64,000 bases of DNA from CAKZNE01 sp964485405 (lineage in GTDB: Bacteria > Bacteroidota > Bacteroidia > Flavobacteriales > Schleiferiaceae), in assembly GCA_964485405.1 (NCBI GenBank), contig CAZAJG010000017.1, forward strand, positions 9,505 to 73,504. Reading direction: 5' to 3'. The translations under genes and the position numbers were made by a program. Shown piece by piece: positions 47,389 through 55,225 of this stretch; positions within the stretch are counted from its first letter, which is position 1, and each line of letters opens with the position of its first letter. The notes under the pieces were generated by a model. It saw only the letters and a list, made by a program, of their open reading frames with translations, was not told where the DNA came from and searched no databases.

Positions 47389-47486
47389 AAGGCAAGTCCC
47401 ATACAACCAGCTCCTGATGAACTCCCCCAGGGCGGGAACGCAGCAAGGGTAATTGGTTGAGCGGTGTGATATGGATCGCTTGCCTT
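47389..47486 (+). ncRNA. ffs: Signal recognition particle RNA (4.5S-type)
   Basis: The outer stem AAGGCAAG (47389-47396) pairs with CTTGCCTT (47479-47486). The apical domain carries the conserved Ffh-binding internal loops, CCAGGGCGGGAACG and CAGCAAGGGT (about 47427-47450). Length is about 98 nt, as usual for Gram-negative SRP RNA. The T-rich run from 47484 acts as its terminator. With Ffh it targets nascent membrane proteins to the membrane. The whole 47284-47631 non-coding stretch is explained by this RNA plus three promoter boxes. Confidence 0.95.
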
Positions 47487-47557
47487 TCTTTTTTCCTTTT
47501 CTTTCCACATCTTACTTATTTAGAGTCTAATATCCCTCCTATTTTGAGGAAGCTGAT

Positions 47558-47565
47558 TACCTTTG
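47558..47565 (+). promoter_or_regulatory. Candidate -7 box of the transaldolase gene
   Basis: TACCTTTG, an exact TAnnTTTG, 66 bp before the ATG. The only nearby TTG (47544-47546) is too close to be a normal -33 element. Confidence 0.4.
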
Positions 47566-47631
47566 TCCTCAAGCAAATACAACGTATTTACGAATCGTAG
47601 TTTCATAAGCAACAAATACAACAATTAAAGC

Positions 47632-48288
47632 ATGAAGTTTTTTATCGACACGGCTAACCTCGATCAAATTAAAGAAGCACAGGATCTTGGCGTTTTAGAT
47701 GGCGTTACCACCAATCCTTCCCTTATGGCGAAAGAAGGCATTACAGGTGAACAAAACATTAAAGATCACTACGTTAAAATCTGCGAATTGGTAGATGGAG
47801 ATGTTAGTGCAGAAGTTATTTCAACAGATTTTGATGGAATGGTGAGAGAGGGAGAAGCTTTGGCTAATCTTCATCCACAAATCGTAGTTAAAATTCCTAT
47901 GATTAAAGAGGGTATAAAGGCCCTCAAATATTTCTCAGATAATGGGATTAAAACAAATTGCACTCTAGTATTCTCTCCTGGTCAAGCGCTTTTAGCAGCT
48001 AAAGCTGGAGCCACTTATGTTTCTCCTTTTATAGGAAGATTAGATGATATATCAACGGATGGTTTGGAATTGATTGAAAAAATCAGGTTGATTTATGATA
48101 ATTACGGTTACGAAACAGAAATTCTTGCCGCCTCAGTTCGCCATACCATGCATGTTATTGGATGTGCAGAAATTGGTGCGGATGTAATGACAGGTCCTTT
48201 GAGCTCAATTTTAGGCTTATTGAAACACCCCTTAACAGATAGTGGTTTAGAGAAATTCTTAGCCGATTATAAAAAAGGAAATCAATAA
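47632..48288 (+). CDS. fsa: Transaldolase / fructose-6-phosphate aldolase family
   Basis: 218 residues, the short Fsa/TalC length. MKFFIDTANLDQIKEAQDLGVLDGVTTNPSL is diagnostic, the Schiff-base Lys lies in VVKIPMIKEG, and TNCTLVFSPGQALLAAKAGATYVSPFIGRLDD and ILAASVRH follow. It cleaves or transfers dihydroxyacetone units between sugar phosphates in the cytoplasm. The Fsa/TalC split cannot be resolved by eye. Confidence 0.95.
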   Translation: MKFFIDTANLDQIKEAQDLGVLDGVTTNPSLMAKEGITGEQNIKDHYVKICELVDGDVSAEVISTDFDGMVREGEALANLHPQIVVKIPMIKEGIKALKYFSDNGIKTNCTLVFSPGQALLAAKAGATYVSPFIGRLDDISTDGLELIEKIRLIYDNYGYETEILAASVRHTMHVIGCAEIGADVMTGPLSSILGLLKHPLTDSGLEKFLADYKKGNQ

Positions 48289-48320
48289 GTATATATTATT
48301 CCTTTTCATAACTTTACGAT

Positions 48321-48350
48321 AAAGCTTTGCCTCACCGCAAGGCTTTATTT
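48321..48350 (+). terminator. Hairpin, probable terminator after the transaldolase gene
   Basis: AAAGCTTTGC pairs with GCAAGGCTTT (one G-T wobble) around loop CTCACC, followed by an interrupted T-rich run (TATTTGTATTT). Confidence 0.55.
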
Positions 48351-48373
48351 GTATTTACACTAAGATAAAGTAG

Positions 48374-48997
48374 ATGGCTGAACTGATTAAAATTTATCCT
48401 GACAATCCAAATCCTAAAGAAATCAAAAAGGTAATTGATGTTCTCAACAAAGGAGGGGTTATCATTTATCCTACAGACACTGTTTATTCTTTTGGGTGTG
48501 ATGTGACAAAAACTAAAGCACTAGAAAGGATTGCCAGAATAAAAGATATTAAGCTAGAAAAAGCTAATTTTTCAATTATCTTCTATGATCTAAGCCACCT
48601 TTCCGACTACACCAAGCAAATTGACACCTCTACTTATAAAACGCTCAAAAGAGCTTTACCTGGAGCATTTACCTTTATTCTTGAGGCAACCAATACCATT
48701 CCTAAACTATTTAAAAGCAAGCGAAAAACTATTGGTATCCGAATTCCGGACAACAATATTCCTAGAGAGATTGTAAATCAATTGGGAAATCCATTAGTGG
48801 CAACATCTGTTCATGATGAGGATGAGATTCTTGAGTACACTACAGATCCAGAGCTAATATTAGAGAAGTATGGCAATCTAGTAGACCTGGTGATTGATGG
48901 TGGATATGGCGATAATGATGCCTCTACAGTTGTTGATTTAACGGGCGGTGATATAGAAGTTATTAGAGAAGGAAAAGGCGATCTAAATTTACTTTAA
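48374..48997 (+). CDS. TsaC/YciO-family threonylcarbamoyl-AMP synthase-like protein
   Basis: 207 residues. GGVIIYPTDTVYSFGCDV, LERIARIKDIKLEKANFSIIF, RALPGAFTFILEATNTIPKLF and TIGIRIPDNNIPREIVNQLGNPLVATS match the family. TsaC starts t6A37 tRNA modification by making threonylcarbamoyl-AMP. The RIKD-I-K rather than RPK arrangement fits the YciO-type subgroup common in this phylum, so the exact activity is less certain. Its stop overlaps that of the convergent nnr gene by 4 bp. Confidence 0.88.
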   Translation: MAELIKIYPDNPNPKEIKKVIDVLNKGGVIIYPTDTVYSFGCDVTKTKALERIARIKDIKLEKANFSIIFYDLSHLSDYTKQIDTSTYKTLKRALPGAFTFILEATNTIPKLFKSKRKTIGIRIPDNNIPREIVNQLGNPLVATSVHDEDEILEYTTDPELILEKYGNLVDLVIDGGYGDNDASTVVDLTGGDIEVIREGKGDLNLL

Positions 48998-50499
48998 TAG
49001 AAGTTTTTAAAAACACTTCCTAAACTCCTTATCGTATCTGAAGCTAAATTGGCTTCCATAGATCTTTCATCTCCAGCTAACTTTCCGGCTCTGCCATGTA
49101 TGTAAGTTCCTAATAAAGCAGCTTCAACAGGTTTATAACCATTGCTTAGAAGAGCAAGGATAATACCAGTCAAAACATCGCCACTCCCCGCTTTCGCCAA
49201 GGCTGGGCTACCGGCATCAACAAAAGATATTTTTCCATCAGGTTCCGCAATAGCTGTAACTGTATCTTTAAGAACTACTATGAGGTGGTATTTTTTAGAA
49301 AAACTTCGAAGTTGCTGTAAATAGTCTGAAGCTAGATCACTTACTCCTAAAAGTCTTTTGAACTCACCAATATGTGGAGTGATTATGCTCTCTACCGGAA
49401 GTTTTGACAAAACATCACGGTTTTGGGCTAAAATATTCAAAGCATCCGCATCCAAAACAATAGGTTTATTTATTGAATTGATAACCCCCATAAGGACACC
49501 ACACGTTGACTCACTTTTCCCTAAACCCGGACCTATACCTACAGTATATTTTTCTAAGTCTTTAGGTATTTCCGTAATTTGGTTAAAATCAGAATCTAAA
49601 GTAACCATCGCTTCAGGAAAACTACTCTGAAAAGGAAGCTCTCCACAACCTGGAATACGCACTGTTAGCAAACCTACCCCAGCACACAAACAAGCTTTTC
49701 CAGCTAATAGAGCTGCTCCTATTTTTCCTCTAGATCCTGCAATTAATAAAGCATGACCATAAGAGGATTTATAAGTGTGTTTTTTTCTGTGTTTAAATAT
49801 TGACTTTGCAGCACTACTTTCAAAAAAGTGATAAGTACTCAATGCAGAACCAATAAAATCAGGGTGAATCTGTATGTTGAGAATTCTATATTCACCAACA
49901 AAGGAAAGGGTATCTCTATGGAAAAAACTCAGCTTTGGCAGCTGAAACGTATAGGTATAGTTTGCTTGAAAAATGCGCTTTAAATCATTCTCTGCATTAT
50001 CATCCGCGAAAAGCCCTGTGGGTATATCTACGGCTAACTTTGGGGTTTTTAAACCATTCAAATAATCTATTAGTTTGGTTAACCACCCCTTTAGTGGTTT
50101 ATTTAAACCAGAGCCTAGTATAGCATCAACTATTAATGCTCGATCATCAAACTTAGGGAGTTCTTCTACTGAGTTTATTTGAATAATTTCAATATCTAAA
50201 CTCGATAGTCGTTCTAAGTTAATACTAAAGTCATCCGATTTATTGGAAGTATGATTGATAATGAACACACCCACCTGTTTTCCATGTTGATATAGCAATC
50301 TAGCTAAAGCCAAACCGTCACCACCATTATTACCTTTACCGCATAAAATGTAGAAACATTGTGCCTGTGAATGATCAGTCAAGATAGCTTTCAACAATTG
50401 CTTTGCCGCTCTCTCCATCAAATCTATCGACTCAATTGGCTCGTGTTTTATGGTATAGAGATCAGCCTCCCTCATTTGCAAAGTAGAGAGTATTTTCAT
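48994..50499 (-). CDS. nnr: Bifunctional NAD(P)H-hydrate epimerase / dehydratase
   Basis: 501 residues. The N-terminal YjeF epimerase domain (QMREADLYTIKHEPIESIDLMERAA, CGKGNNGGDGLALARLL, VDAILGSGLNKPL, AVDIPTGLF) is followed by the C-terminal ribokinase-like ADP/ATP-dependent dehydratase (GHALLIAGSRGKIGAALLAGKACLCAGVGLLTV, VIGPGLGKSESTC-like GIGPGLGKS, LDADALNILA, ITPHIGEFKRL, AKAGSGDVLTGIILALL). It repairs damaged NAD(P)HX. Last gene of the leucine-dehydrogenase-to-nnr stretch. Confidence 0.95.
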   Translation of the reverse strand: MKILSTLQMREADLYTIKHEPIESIDLMERAAKQLLKAILTDHSQAQCFYILCGKGNNGGDGLALARLLYQHGKQVGVFIINHTSNKSDDFSINLERLSSLDIEIIQINSVEELPKFDDRALIVDAILGSGLNKPLKGWLTKLIDYLNGLKTPKLAVDIPTGLFADDNAENDLKRIFQANYTYTFQLPKLSFFHRDTLSFVGEYRILNIQIHPDFIGSALSTYHFFESSAAKSIFKHRKKHTYKSSYGHALLIAGSRGKIGAALLAGKACLCAGVGLLTVRIPGCGELPFQSSFPEAMVTLDSDFNQITEIPKDLEKYTVGIGPGLGKSESTCGVLMGVINSINKPIVLDADALNILAQNRDVLSKLPVESIITPHIGEFKRLLGVSDLASDYLQQLRSFSKKYHLIVVLKDTVTAIAEPDGKISFVDAGSPALAKAGSGDVLTGIILALLSNGYKPVEAALLGTYIHGRAGKLAGDERSMEANLASDTIRSLGSVFKNFY

Positions 50500-50545
50500 G
50501 GAACAAGTGTCTTTTCGAGTTTAAACTAAGTTAGTTTAAAAAGAA

Positions 50546-51124
50546 TCATGGATTTATAAGTGAGTCATGGATTTCCAAAACCTGCTTGATTAAGGACCGA
50601 CTATTATCGTTTTGAACTACAAAATGAGAACGTTTTACCTTTTCTTCTTCTCCCCATTGTTTATCCATCCTGGCCAATACCTCTTCCCTGCTAATCTTAC
50701 TTCGAGACATTACCCTTTCTATTCTAAGCTCTTGAGGAGCTGTAACGGTAATGATCTTATCGCAGTCTCTATAACTGCCACTTTCAAATAAAATAGCCGC
50801 TTCTCTTATGATATAAGTTACATTTTGCTTGGCAAGCCATGCCTTAAAATGTTTGGCAACCGCTGGATGAATAATTGAATTTGTAGCTTCTAAAAGCTTA
50901 GGATCATTAAAAATGATGGAAGCCATCAATGGTCGATCAATTTTACCCTCTTTTACAATCTCGATACCAAGCAAAGCTTGCAATCTACTTTGAACCCTAA
51001 TATCCGTATCTATTATCGATTTTGCAAAATGATCTGCTTCATAAACCGGTACTCCAAGAAATTGGAAAATCTCCGCTACAGTTGTTTTTCCACTTCCTAT
51101 GCCTCCTGTTAAACCTACAATCAT
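50546..51124 (-). CDS. coaE: Dephospho-CoA kinase
   Basis: 192 residues. The P-loop is GLTGGIGSGKTT, with YEADHFAKSII, SIIHPAVAKHFKAWL and REAAILFESGSYRDCDKIITVTAP following the CoaE order. It phosphorylates dephospho-CoA, the last step of coenzyme A synthesis. It overlaps the YbbR gene by 4 bp (ATGA), so the two are translationally coupled. Confidence 0.96.
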   Translation of the reverse strand: MIVGLTGGIGSGKTTVAEIFQFLGVPVYEADHFAKSIIDTDIRVQSRLQALLGIEIVKEGKIDRPLMASIIFNDPKLLEATNSIIHPAVAKHFKAWLAKQNVTYIIREAAILFESGSYRDCDKIITVTAPQELRIERVMSRSKISREEVLARMDKQWGEEEKVKRSHFVVQNDNSRSLIKQVLEIHDSLINP

Positions 51125-52110
51125 TTGGCTATTAATAAATACTCAACTCGCTTTGGTTCAAAGCTAATGTAATCCACATAATCTGGACGGGTTCTCAAAA
51201 CAAGCTTTAGATATTGCTTATCTAGCTTATTTCCAACTTCTCCATAATCTGCAGTAATCTCAAAATCCCCTTTACCCACCTTATTGTAATCCGGTATCGC
51301 TACATGGTAATTGAGTTTAACATCAGGTGGAAAGATTTTAAGCTCGTAGCCTTCTGGAATATTTAAAACCGAGATAGGCACTTCCAACGAGCTCTCTGTT
51401 ACATCTGTAAACCTAAGTTTTACTTGTACTTCCTTCTGAGAAAATTTGAGATTTTCTTCATCGAAAAGTTTTAAAGGAAGCTTTTTAGTTACGGAGTCCT
51501 TATTAGCATTTGCCGCCCAACTGGTGGTTTTTATTTCATTTATAACAGCCAATCTTGAATTGGGACCGCTCACCCAAATGGAATCTGGTTTTAAAACCGG
51601 TTTTTTATAGACAATCCGCGAAGGAGGCAGATCACCTTCCAATTGAAGTACTATGGGAACCTTTTTCTTGCTTAGTTTTTGAAAATCAAAAAACACTGTA
51701 TCCGGTAAAATTGATCTTACCTGTACCTCAGGACCCAATTGAGCAGCTATGTTATCTAGGCTATTGCTGGTTAACCAATAAGATCTTCCATCTCTTGTTT
51801 TTCTTTGAACATCAGCCACATCAACCTTTAGCTTTACAAAGTTGGGTAGAACGTATCTCAAAATATTAAACCCCTCTGCCGTTACAGTAACCTTTAAATT
51901 GTCTAATGGCTTAACACCAAAGTTCTGATCAGAGGAAAGGTTTTTATAAGATATCGGAAAATCAATAGTTTGTGTATATCCATCCTTTGATAATTTGGTT
52001 AGGAACCACAGGAAGATCGCTAAAACCAAAAAAAATATCTTCATTGGAGTGTTTCCTTCAGTAGTAAACTCCACAATTCTATTCCAGATATTTTTAATCT
52101 TGGTTAACAT
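51121..52110 (-). CDS. YbbR-like domain membrane protein
   Basis: 329 residues. A single N-terminal span (MKIFFLVLAIFLWFLTKLS) anchors an extracytoplasmic region of YbbR-type beta repeats (YTQTIDFPISYKNLSSDQNFGV, LKVTVTAEGFNILRYV, PDSIWVSGPNSRLAVINEIKT). In Firmicutes, YbbR/CdaR regulates a diadenylate cyclase; no cyclase gene is adjacent here, so that role is not assumed. Coupled to coaE by ATGA. Confidence 0.88.
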   Translation of the reverse strand: MLTKIKNIWNRIVEFTTEGNTPMKIFFLVLAIFLWFLTKLSKDGYTQTIDFPISYKNLSSDQNFGVKPLDNLKVTVTAEGFNILRYVLPNFVKLKVDVADVQRKTRDGRSYWLTSNSLDNIAAQLGPEVQVRSILPDTVFFDFQKLSKKKVPIVLQLEGDLPPSRIVYKKPVLKPDSIWVSGPNSRLAVINEIKTTSWAANANKDSVTKKLPLKLFDEENLKFSQKEVQVKLRFTDVTESSLEVPISVLNIPEGYELKIFPPDVKLNYHVAIPDYNKVGKGDFEITADYGEVGNKLDKQYLKLVLRTRPDYVDYISFEPKRVEYLLIAK

Positions 52111-52125
52111 ATTTGGGTACTAAAG

Positions 52126-52151
52126 TAAAAATCCCGCTGATGCGGGATTTT
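52126..52151 (-). terminator. Intrinsic terminator after yajC
   Basis: On the minus strand AAAATCCCGC-ATCA-GCGGGATTTTT, a compact GC stem with T-run, 4 bp after the yajC stop. It separates yajC from the YbbR-coaE-nnr group. Confidence 0.88.
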
Positions 52152-52154
52152 CAT

Positions 52155-52475
52155 TTATTTTTTTTCTGTTGCCGAGGAGGATTCTTTTTTAAGATATTTA
52201 GCACTAAGCTCTTTGCTGATAGCACTTTTATCAATCTTTAATCGGCTATTTTCGCTTTCTATAACGATATAGTCTTCTTTGAGCTCAAGAATTTTACCGT
52301 GAATACCGCTTGAAGTTACAATACGCATACCCTTCGCTATTTCCGCTCTAAACTTTTTCTCCTCTTTTTGTCTCTTAATCTGCGGACGAAAAAAGAAGAA
52401 GTACATGACTACAACCATTAAAAGAAGAAACACAGCGTTGTTCATTCCTCCTTGAAGCATTACAGTTAAAATCAT
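52155..52475 (-). CDS. yajC: Sec translocase accessory subunit YajC
   Basis: 106 residues. One N-terminal membrane span (AVFLLLMVVVMYFFFFRPQIKRQKEEKKF) carries the diagnostic FFFRPQ motif, followed by GMRIVTSSGIHGKILELKEDYIVIES and a Lys/Ser-rich tail. YajC joins SecDF-YidC. It starts 3 bp after the DUF1573 gene. Confidence 0.95.
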   Translation of the reverse strand: MILTVMLQGGMNNAVFLLLMVVVMYFFFFRPQIKRQKEEKKFRAEIAKGMRIVTSSGIHGKILELKEDYIVIESENSRLKIDKSAISKELSAKYLKKESSSATEKK

Positions 52476-52478
52476 ATT

Positions 52479-52979
52479 TTATTCTTCAGTAGTTGTTGGT
52501 TCAGCAGCTGGTTGCTCTTTTGGCGTTACTTGAGCTGAGATTTTTAAGGTCATCGTATTCGGAACTGTATTCGCTTTTAGCGTAACCGTTTTTTGTTGAT
52601 TACCTGTACGACCATTACTATTGAAAGAAACATGGATCTTAGCCTCAGCTCCAGGAGCGATGGGCTCTTTTGGCCAGTTTGGCACAGTACATCCGCAGCT
52701 TCCAGACGCATCGTTAATAATTAATGGCGCATCTCCTGAATTGGTGAATACGAAATCGTACTCAGCAAGCGTGCCTTCATCAATTACTCCAAAATCATGA
52801 TTTTCCTTTGAAAAAGAAAAAGCGGGTGTACCCGAAGCTGTTACATCGTCAGTAGTTAAACTAGTTTCTGATCCAGAAGCAGCGTCACCTTCTCCTTTGA
52901 TTTTATCTGCAGCATTGTTGTTACAAGCTCCTAGTGAAAGAATAGCAAAACTCGCAAGTGCTAGTAAAGATTTTTTCAT
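52479..52979 (-). CDS. DUF1573 lipoprotein
   Basis: 166 residues from the ATG at 52979, which gives the lipoprotein signal MKKSLLALASFAILSLGAC; the longer frame adds 15 residues without purpose. The DUF1573 domain covers about residues 60-150 (HDFGVIDEGTLAEYDFVFTNSGDAPLIINDASGSCGCTVPNWP, APGAEAKIHVSFNSNGRTG) with its hallmark SCGC. A Ser/Thr/Glu-rich tail follows. Function unknown. It has its own near-perfect promoter at 53022-53052. Confidence 0.93.
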   Translation of the reverse strand: MKKSLLALASFAILSLGACNNNAADKIKGEGDAASGSETSLTTDDVTASGTPAFSFSKENHDFGVIDEGTLAEYDFVFTNSGDAPLIINDASGSCGCTVPNWPKEPIAPGAEAKIHVSFNSNGRTGNQQKTVTLKANTVPNTMTLKISAQVTPKEQPAAEPTTTEE

Positions 52980-53021
52980 TTTAAAATTTATTTTGTTTTT
53001 GTTTATGATTGTTATTGGCAT

Positions 53022-53052
53022 CAAAAATAGTGCTAAAGTAAACCCCTGCCAA
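53022..53052 (-). promoter_or_regulatory. Near-ideal Bacteroidota promoter of the DUF1573 gene
   Basis: On the minus strand a -33 TTG (plus 53050-53052, inside the last codons of nusB), a 20-nt spacer and the -7 box TATTTTTG (plus 53022-53029) match the consensus in both elements and spacing. It allows DUF1573-yajC to be expressed independently of the upstream genes. Confidence 0.6.
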
Positions 53053-53974
53053 TTTTTTTTATTTCTCCTGTCTCTGAAAGTTCTACTTTTAACTTATCCA
53101 GTATTCCATTAATAAAGTTACCACTCTTAGGAGTACTATATTCCTTACTTAATTCTATATACTCGTTCAAGCTTACTTTAACAGGCACTTCTTTAAAGTT
53201 AATCATCTCTGTTAAAGCCATTTTCATTAATAGAATATCGAGCATAGCAATTCTCTCCATCTCCCAATTCTCAGCTTTCTCTCTAATCAACTTTTCAAAA
53301 CGATCGCTCTCAATAACACTTTGTTTAAAAAGAGTACGGGCAAAATCCATATCTGAGCTATCCTTTAGCAAGGCTGGTAAACTACCACTGCCACTTACGT
53401 TTTTGCCAAAAGCTTTAATCGTTTTTGCCACCATCATTTGTGCTGCATCCAAATCATCCGACCAGTATAGATCTTTCTCTTCGTAAAGCTGATGTATGGT
53501 TTCGTTATGTACCAGGTGTTTACCGTATAGAGCTTTAATAATTTTTTTATCCTCATCCACACTATTTTGAGTGGAGCTCATATACTCTTTAAAATCCTCC
53601 GTTTCTTGAAACTCTTTATAGATTTTCTTGAAAATATCTCTGTTATCGCCCCAGCTAATCTTTTTGTCCTGAATCGATTTCAAGTAACTGGGATTTGCAT
53701 CTAACCACTCCAAAAAACGGTTATTGATAAATTTGAGATTAGGATTCAAATCTTCTTCTGTTGGCAGCTTTCTATTTCTTTTCTGCTCAATTTGATCCTC
53801 TGCTATTCTTAAAATGTCGGTTAAACATTTAAGTTCATGAAGATATAGATCATAAATATGACCAATACTATTTACAAGTTTCTTCTCGCTCATAGACATT
53901 TGAGCGCTTTCCTCTTGAGTGTATTGATAGAGTGCTTGAAGCACCTTAATGCGGATATGTCTGCGGCTTAACAT
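53033..53974 (-). CDS. nusB: Transcription antitermination factor NusB, long Bacteroidota form
   Basis: 313 residues, against about 140 in Escherichia coli. The N-terminal MLSRRHIRIKVLQALYQYTQ and C-terminal DILLMKMALTEMINFKEVPVKVSLNEYIELSKEYSTPKSGNFINGILDKL match NusB; the enlarged helical middle is usual for the phylum. It acts in rRNA antitermination with NusE. It follows the dehydrogenase gene by 15 bp. Confidence 0.93.
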   Translation of the reverse strand: MLSRRHIRIKVLQALYQYTQEESAQMSMSEKKLVNSIGHIYDLYLHELKCLTDILRIAEDQIEQKRNRKLPTEEDLNPNLKFINNRFLEWLDANPSYLKSIQDKKISWGDNRDIFKKIYKEFQETEDFKEYMSSTQNSVDEDKKIIKALYGKHLVHNETIHQLYEEKDLYWSDDLDAAQMMVAKTIKAFGKNVSGSGSLPALLKDSSDMDFARTLFKQSVIESDRFEKLIREKAENWEMERIAMLDILLMKMALTEMINFKEVPVKVSLNEYIELSKEYSTPKSGNFINGILDKLKVELSETGEIKKIGRGLL

Positions 53975-53989
53975 AGTACCAAAAAGGCT

Positions 53990-55096
53990 TTAAGCATTGG
54001 TTAATTCAGATTTTCTATCCTCCACCCTTCTCACAGCAATTTGCAAGGCTGCTTCATGAGTGGTAATATTTTCAACCTCAGACATTTTAAAGATATCTAA
54101 AGTAGTATCGTAAATATTCTCAGTCTTTCTCAAAGATTCTGCTCTATCGTAATTCACAATCTCGGAATATACGTTGATTAAACCTCCGGCATTAATCAGA
54201 AAATCAGGCGCATACAAAATACCAGCCTGTTTTAAACGTTCGCCATGAATCTTTTCGTTGGCCAACTGATTGTTAGCTGCTCCAGCTATAATTTCACAGC
54301 TCATTTTTGGAATTGAAAGATCATTAACCGTAGCACCAAGAGCACATGGAGCATAGATATCAATATCATTCTCAAAAATATCGTTACCCAGATAAACGGT
54401 AGCGTTATACTTATTGCTTACTTCTTGTAAACGATCTTCATGAATATCGTTAATGATTACATTAGCACCCACTTCGGTTAAGTGTTTTACTAAAGTTTCG
54501 CCCACATGACCGATTCCTTGTACTAATACTTTTTTCCCTTCTAGGTTATCACTTCCCCATCGGTATTGCGCAGCAGCTTTCATTCCCATAAAAACTCCAT
54601 AGGCTGTAACTGGTGAAGGGTCACCACTACCTCCCATACTTTCTGGAATACCCGTTACATGATCCGTCTCCATTTTTACCATCTCCATATCACGGGTACT
54701 GATACCAACATCTTCTGCAGTAATGTACCTCCCTGATAGGGAATCCACAAAAGAGCCAAACTTGCGCATTAGAGCATCTGTTTTGTCTTTGCGACTATCT
54801 CCAATAATTACAGCTTTTCCTCCTCCAAGGTTTAAACCCGAAATAGCCGCTTTGTAGGTCATCCCTCTAGATAAACGCAATACATCTCTTATGGCATCCG
54901 ATTCGTTGTCATAATTCCACATGCGTGTTCCTCCTAATGCAGGACCTAAAATTGTACTATGGATTCCGATGATGGCTTTTAAGCCTGTTTCTTCGTCTTG
55001 GCAAAAGACTAATTGTTCGTGATTTTTGAAGGCCTCCGAACCGAAAATCGGGCCTGTGATTTCTTTTTCGTTCAATATTTTAAGATCGCTCATCAC
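53990..55096 (-). CDS. Leucine dehydrogenase-type Glu/Leu/Phe/Val dehydrogenase
   Basis: 368 residues. The substrate domain has ILGPALGGTRMWNY and NLGGGKAVIIGD (catalytic Lys), the NAD domain GKKVLVQGIGHVGETLVKHL and CALGATVNDLSIPKM, and the end PDFLINAGGLINVYSE. It deaminates branched-chain amino acids; leucine dehydrogenase is most likely by length and motifs. The start may be the second Met at 55093. Confidence 0.92.
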   Translation of the reverse strand: MMSDLKILNEKEITGPIFGSEAFKNHEQLVFCQDEETGLKAIIGIHSTILGPALGGTRMWNYDNESDAIRDVLRLSRGMTYKAAISGLNLGGGKAVIIGDSRKDKTDALMRKFGSFVDSLSGRYITAEDVGISTRDMEMVKMETDHVTGIPESMGGSGDPSPVTAYGVFMGMKAAAQYRWGSDNLEGKKVLVQGIGHVGETLVKHLTEVGANVIINDIHEDRLQEVSNKYNATVYLGNDIFENDIDIYAPCALGATVNDLSIPKMSCEIIAGAANNQLANEKIHGERLKQAGILYAPDFLINAGGLINVYSEIVNYDRAESLRKTENIYDTTLDIFKMSEVENITTHEAALQIAVRRVEDRKSELTNA

Positions 55097-55139
55097 TTTT
55101 ATTGATATGCTTAATGATAGGTTAAAGAGATATTCCTAT

Positions 55140-55147
55140 TACCTTTG
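55140..55147 (+). promoter_or_regulatory. Candidate -7 box of the ABC exporter gene
   Basis: TACCTTTG, exact TAnnTTTG, 78 bp before the ATG in the divergent spacer. No clear -33. Confidence 0.4.
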
Positions 55148-55225
55148 AAGGCTCTTGTTGTTATCGCTTTAAATCGCCTCAATAAGGCTGCGCGAAAGTA
55201 ATCTAAATTTCTTGAGCTTACAAGC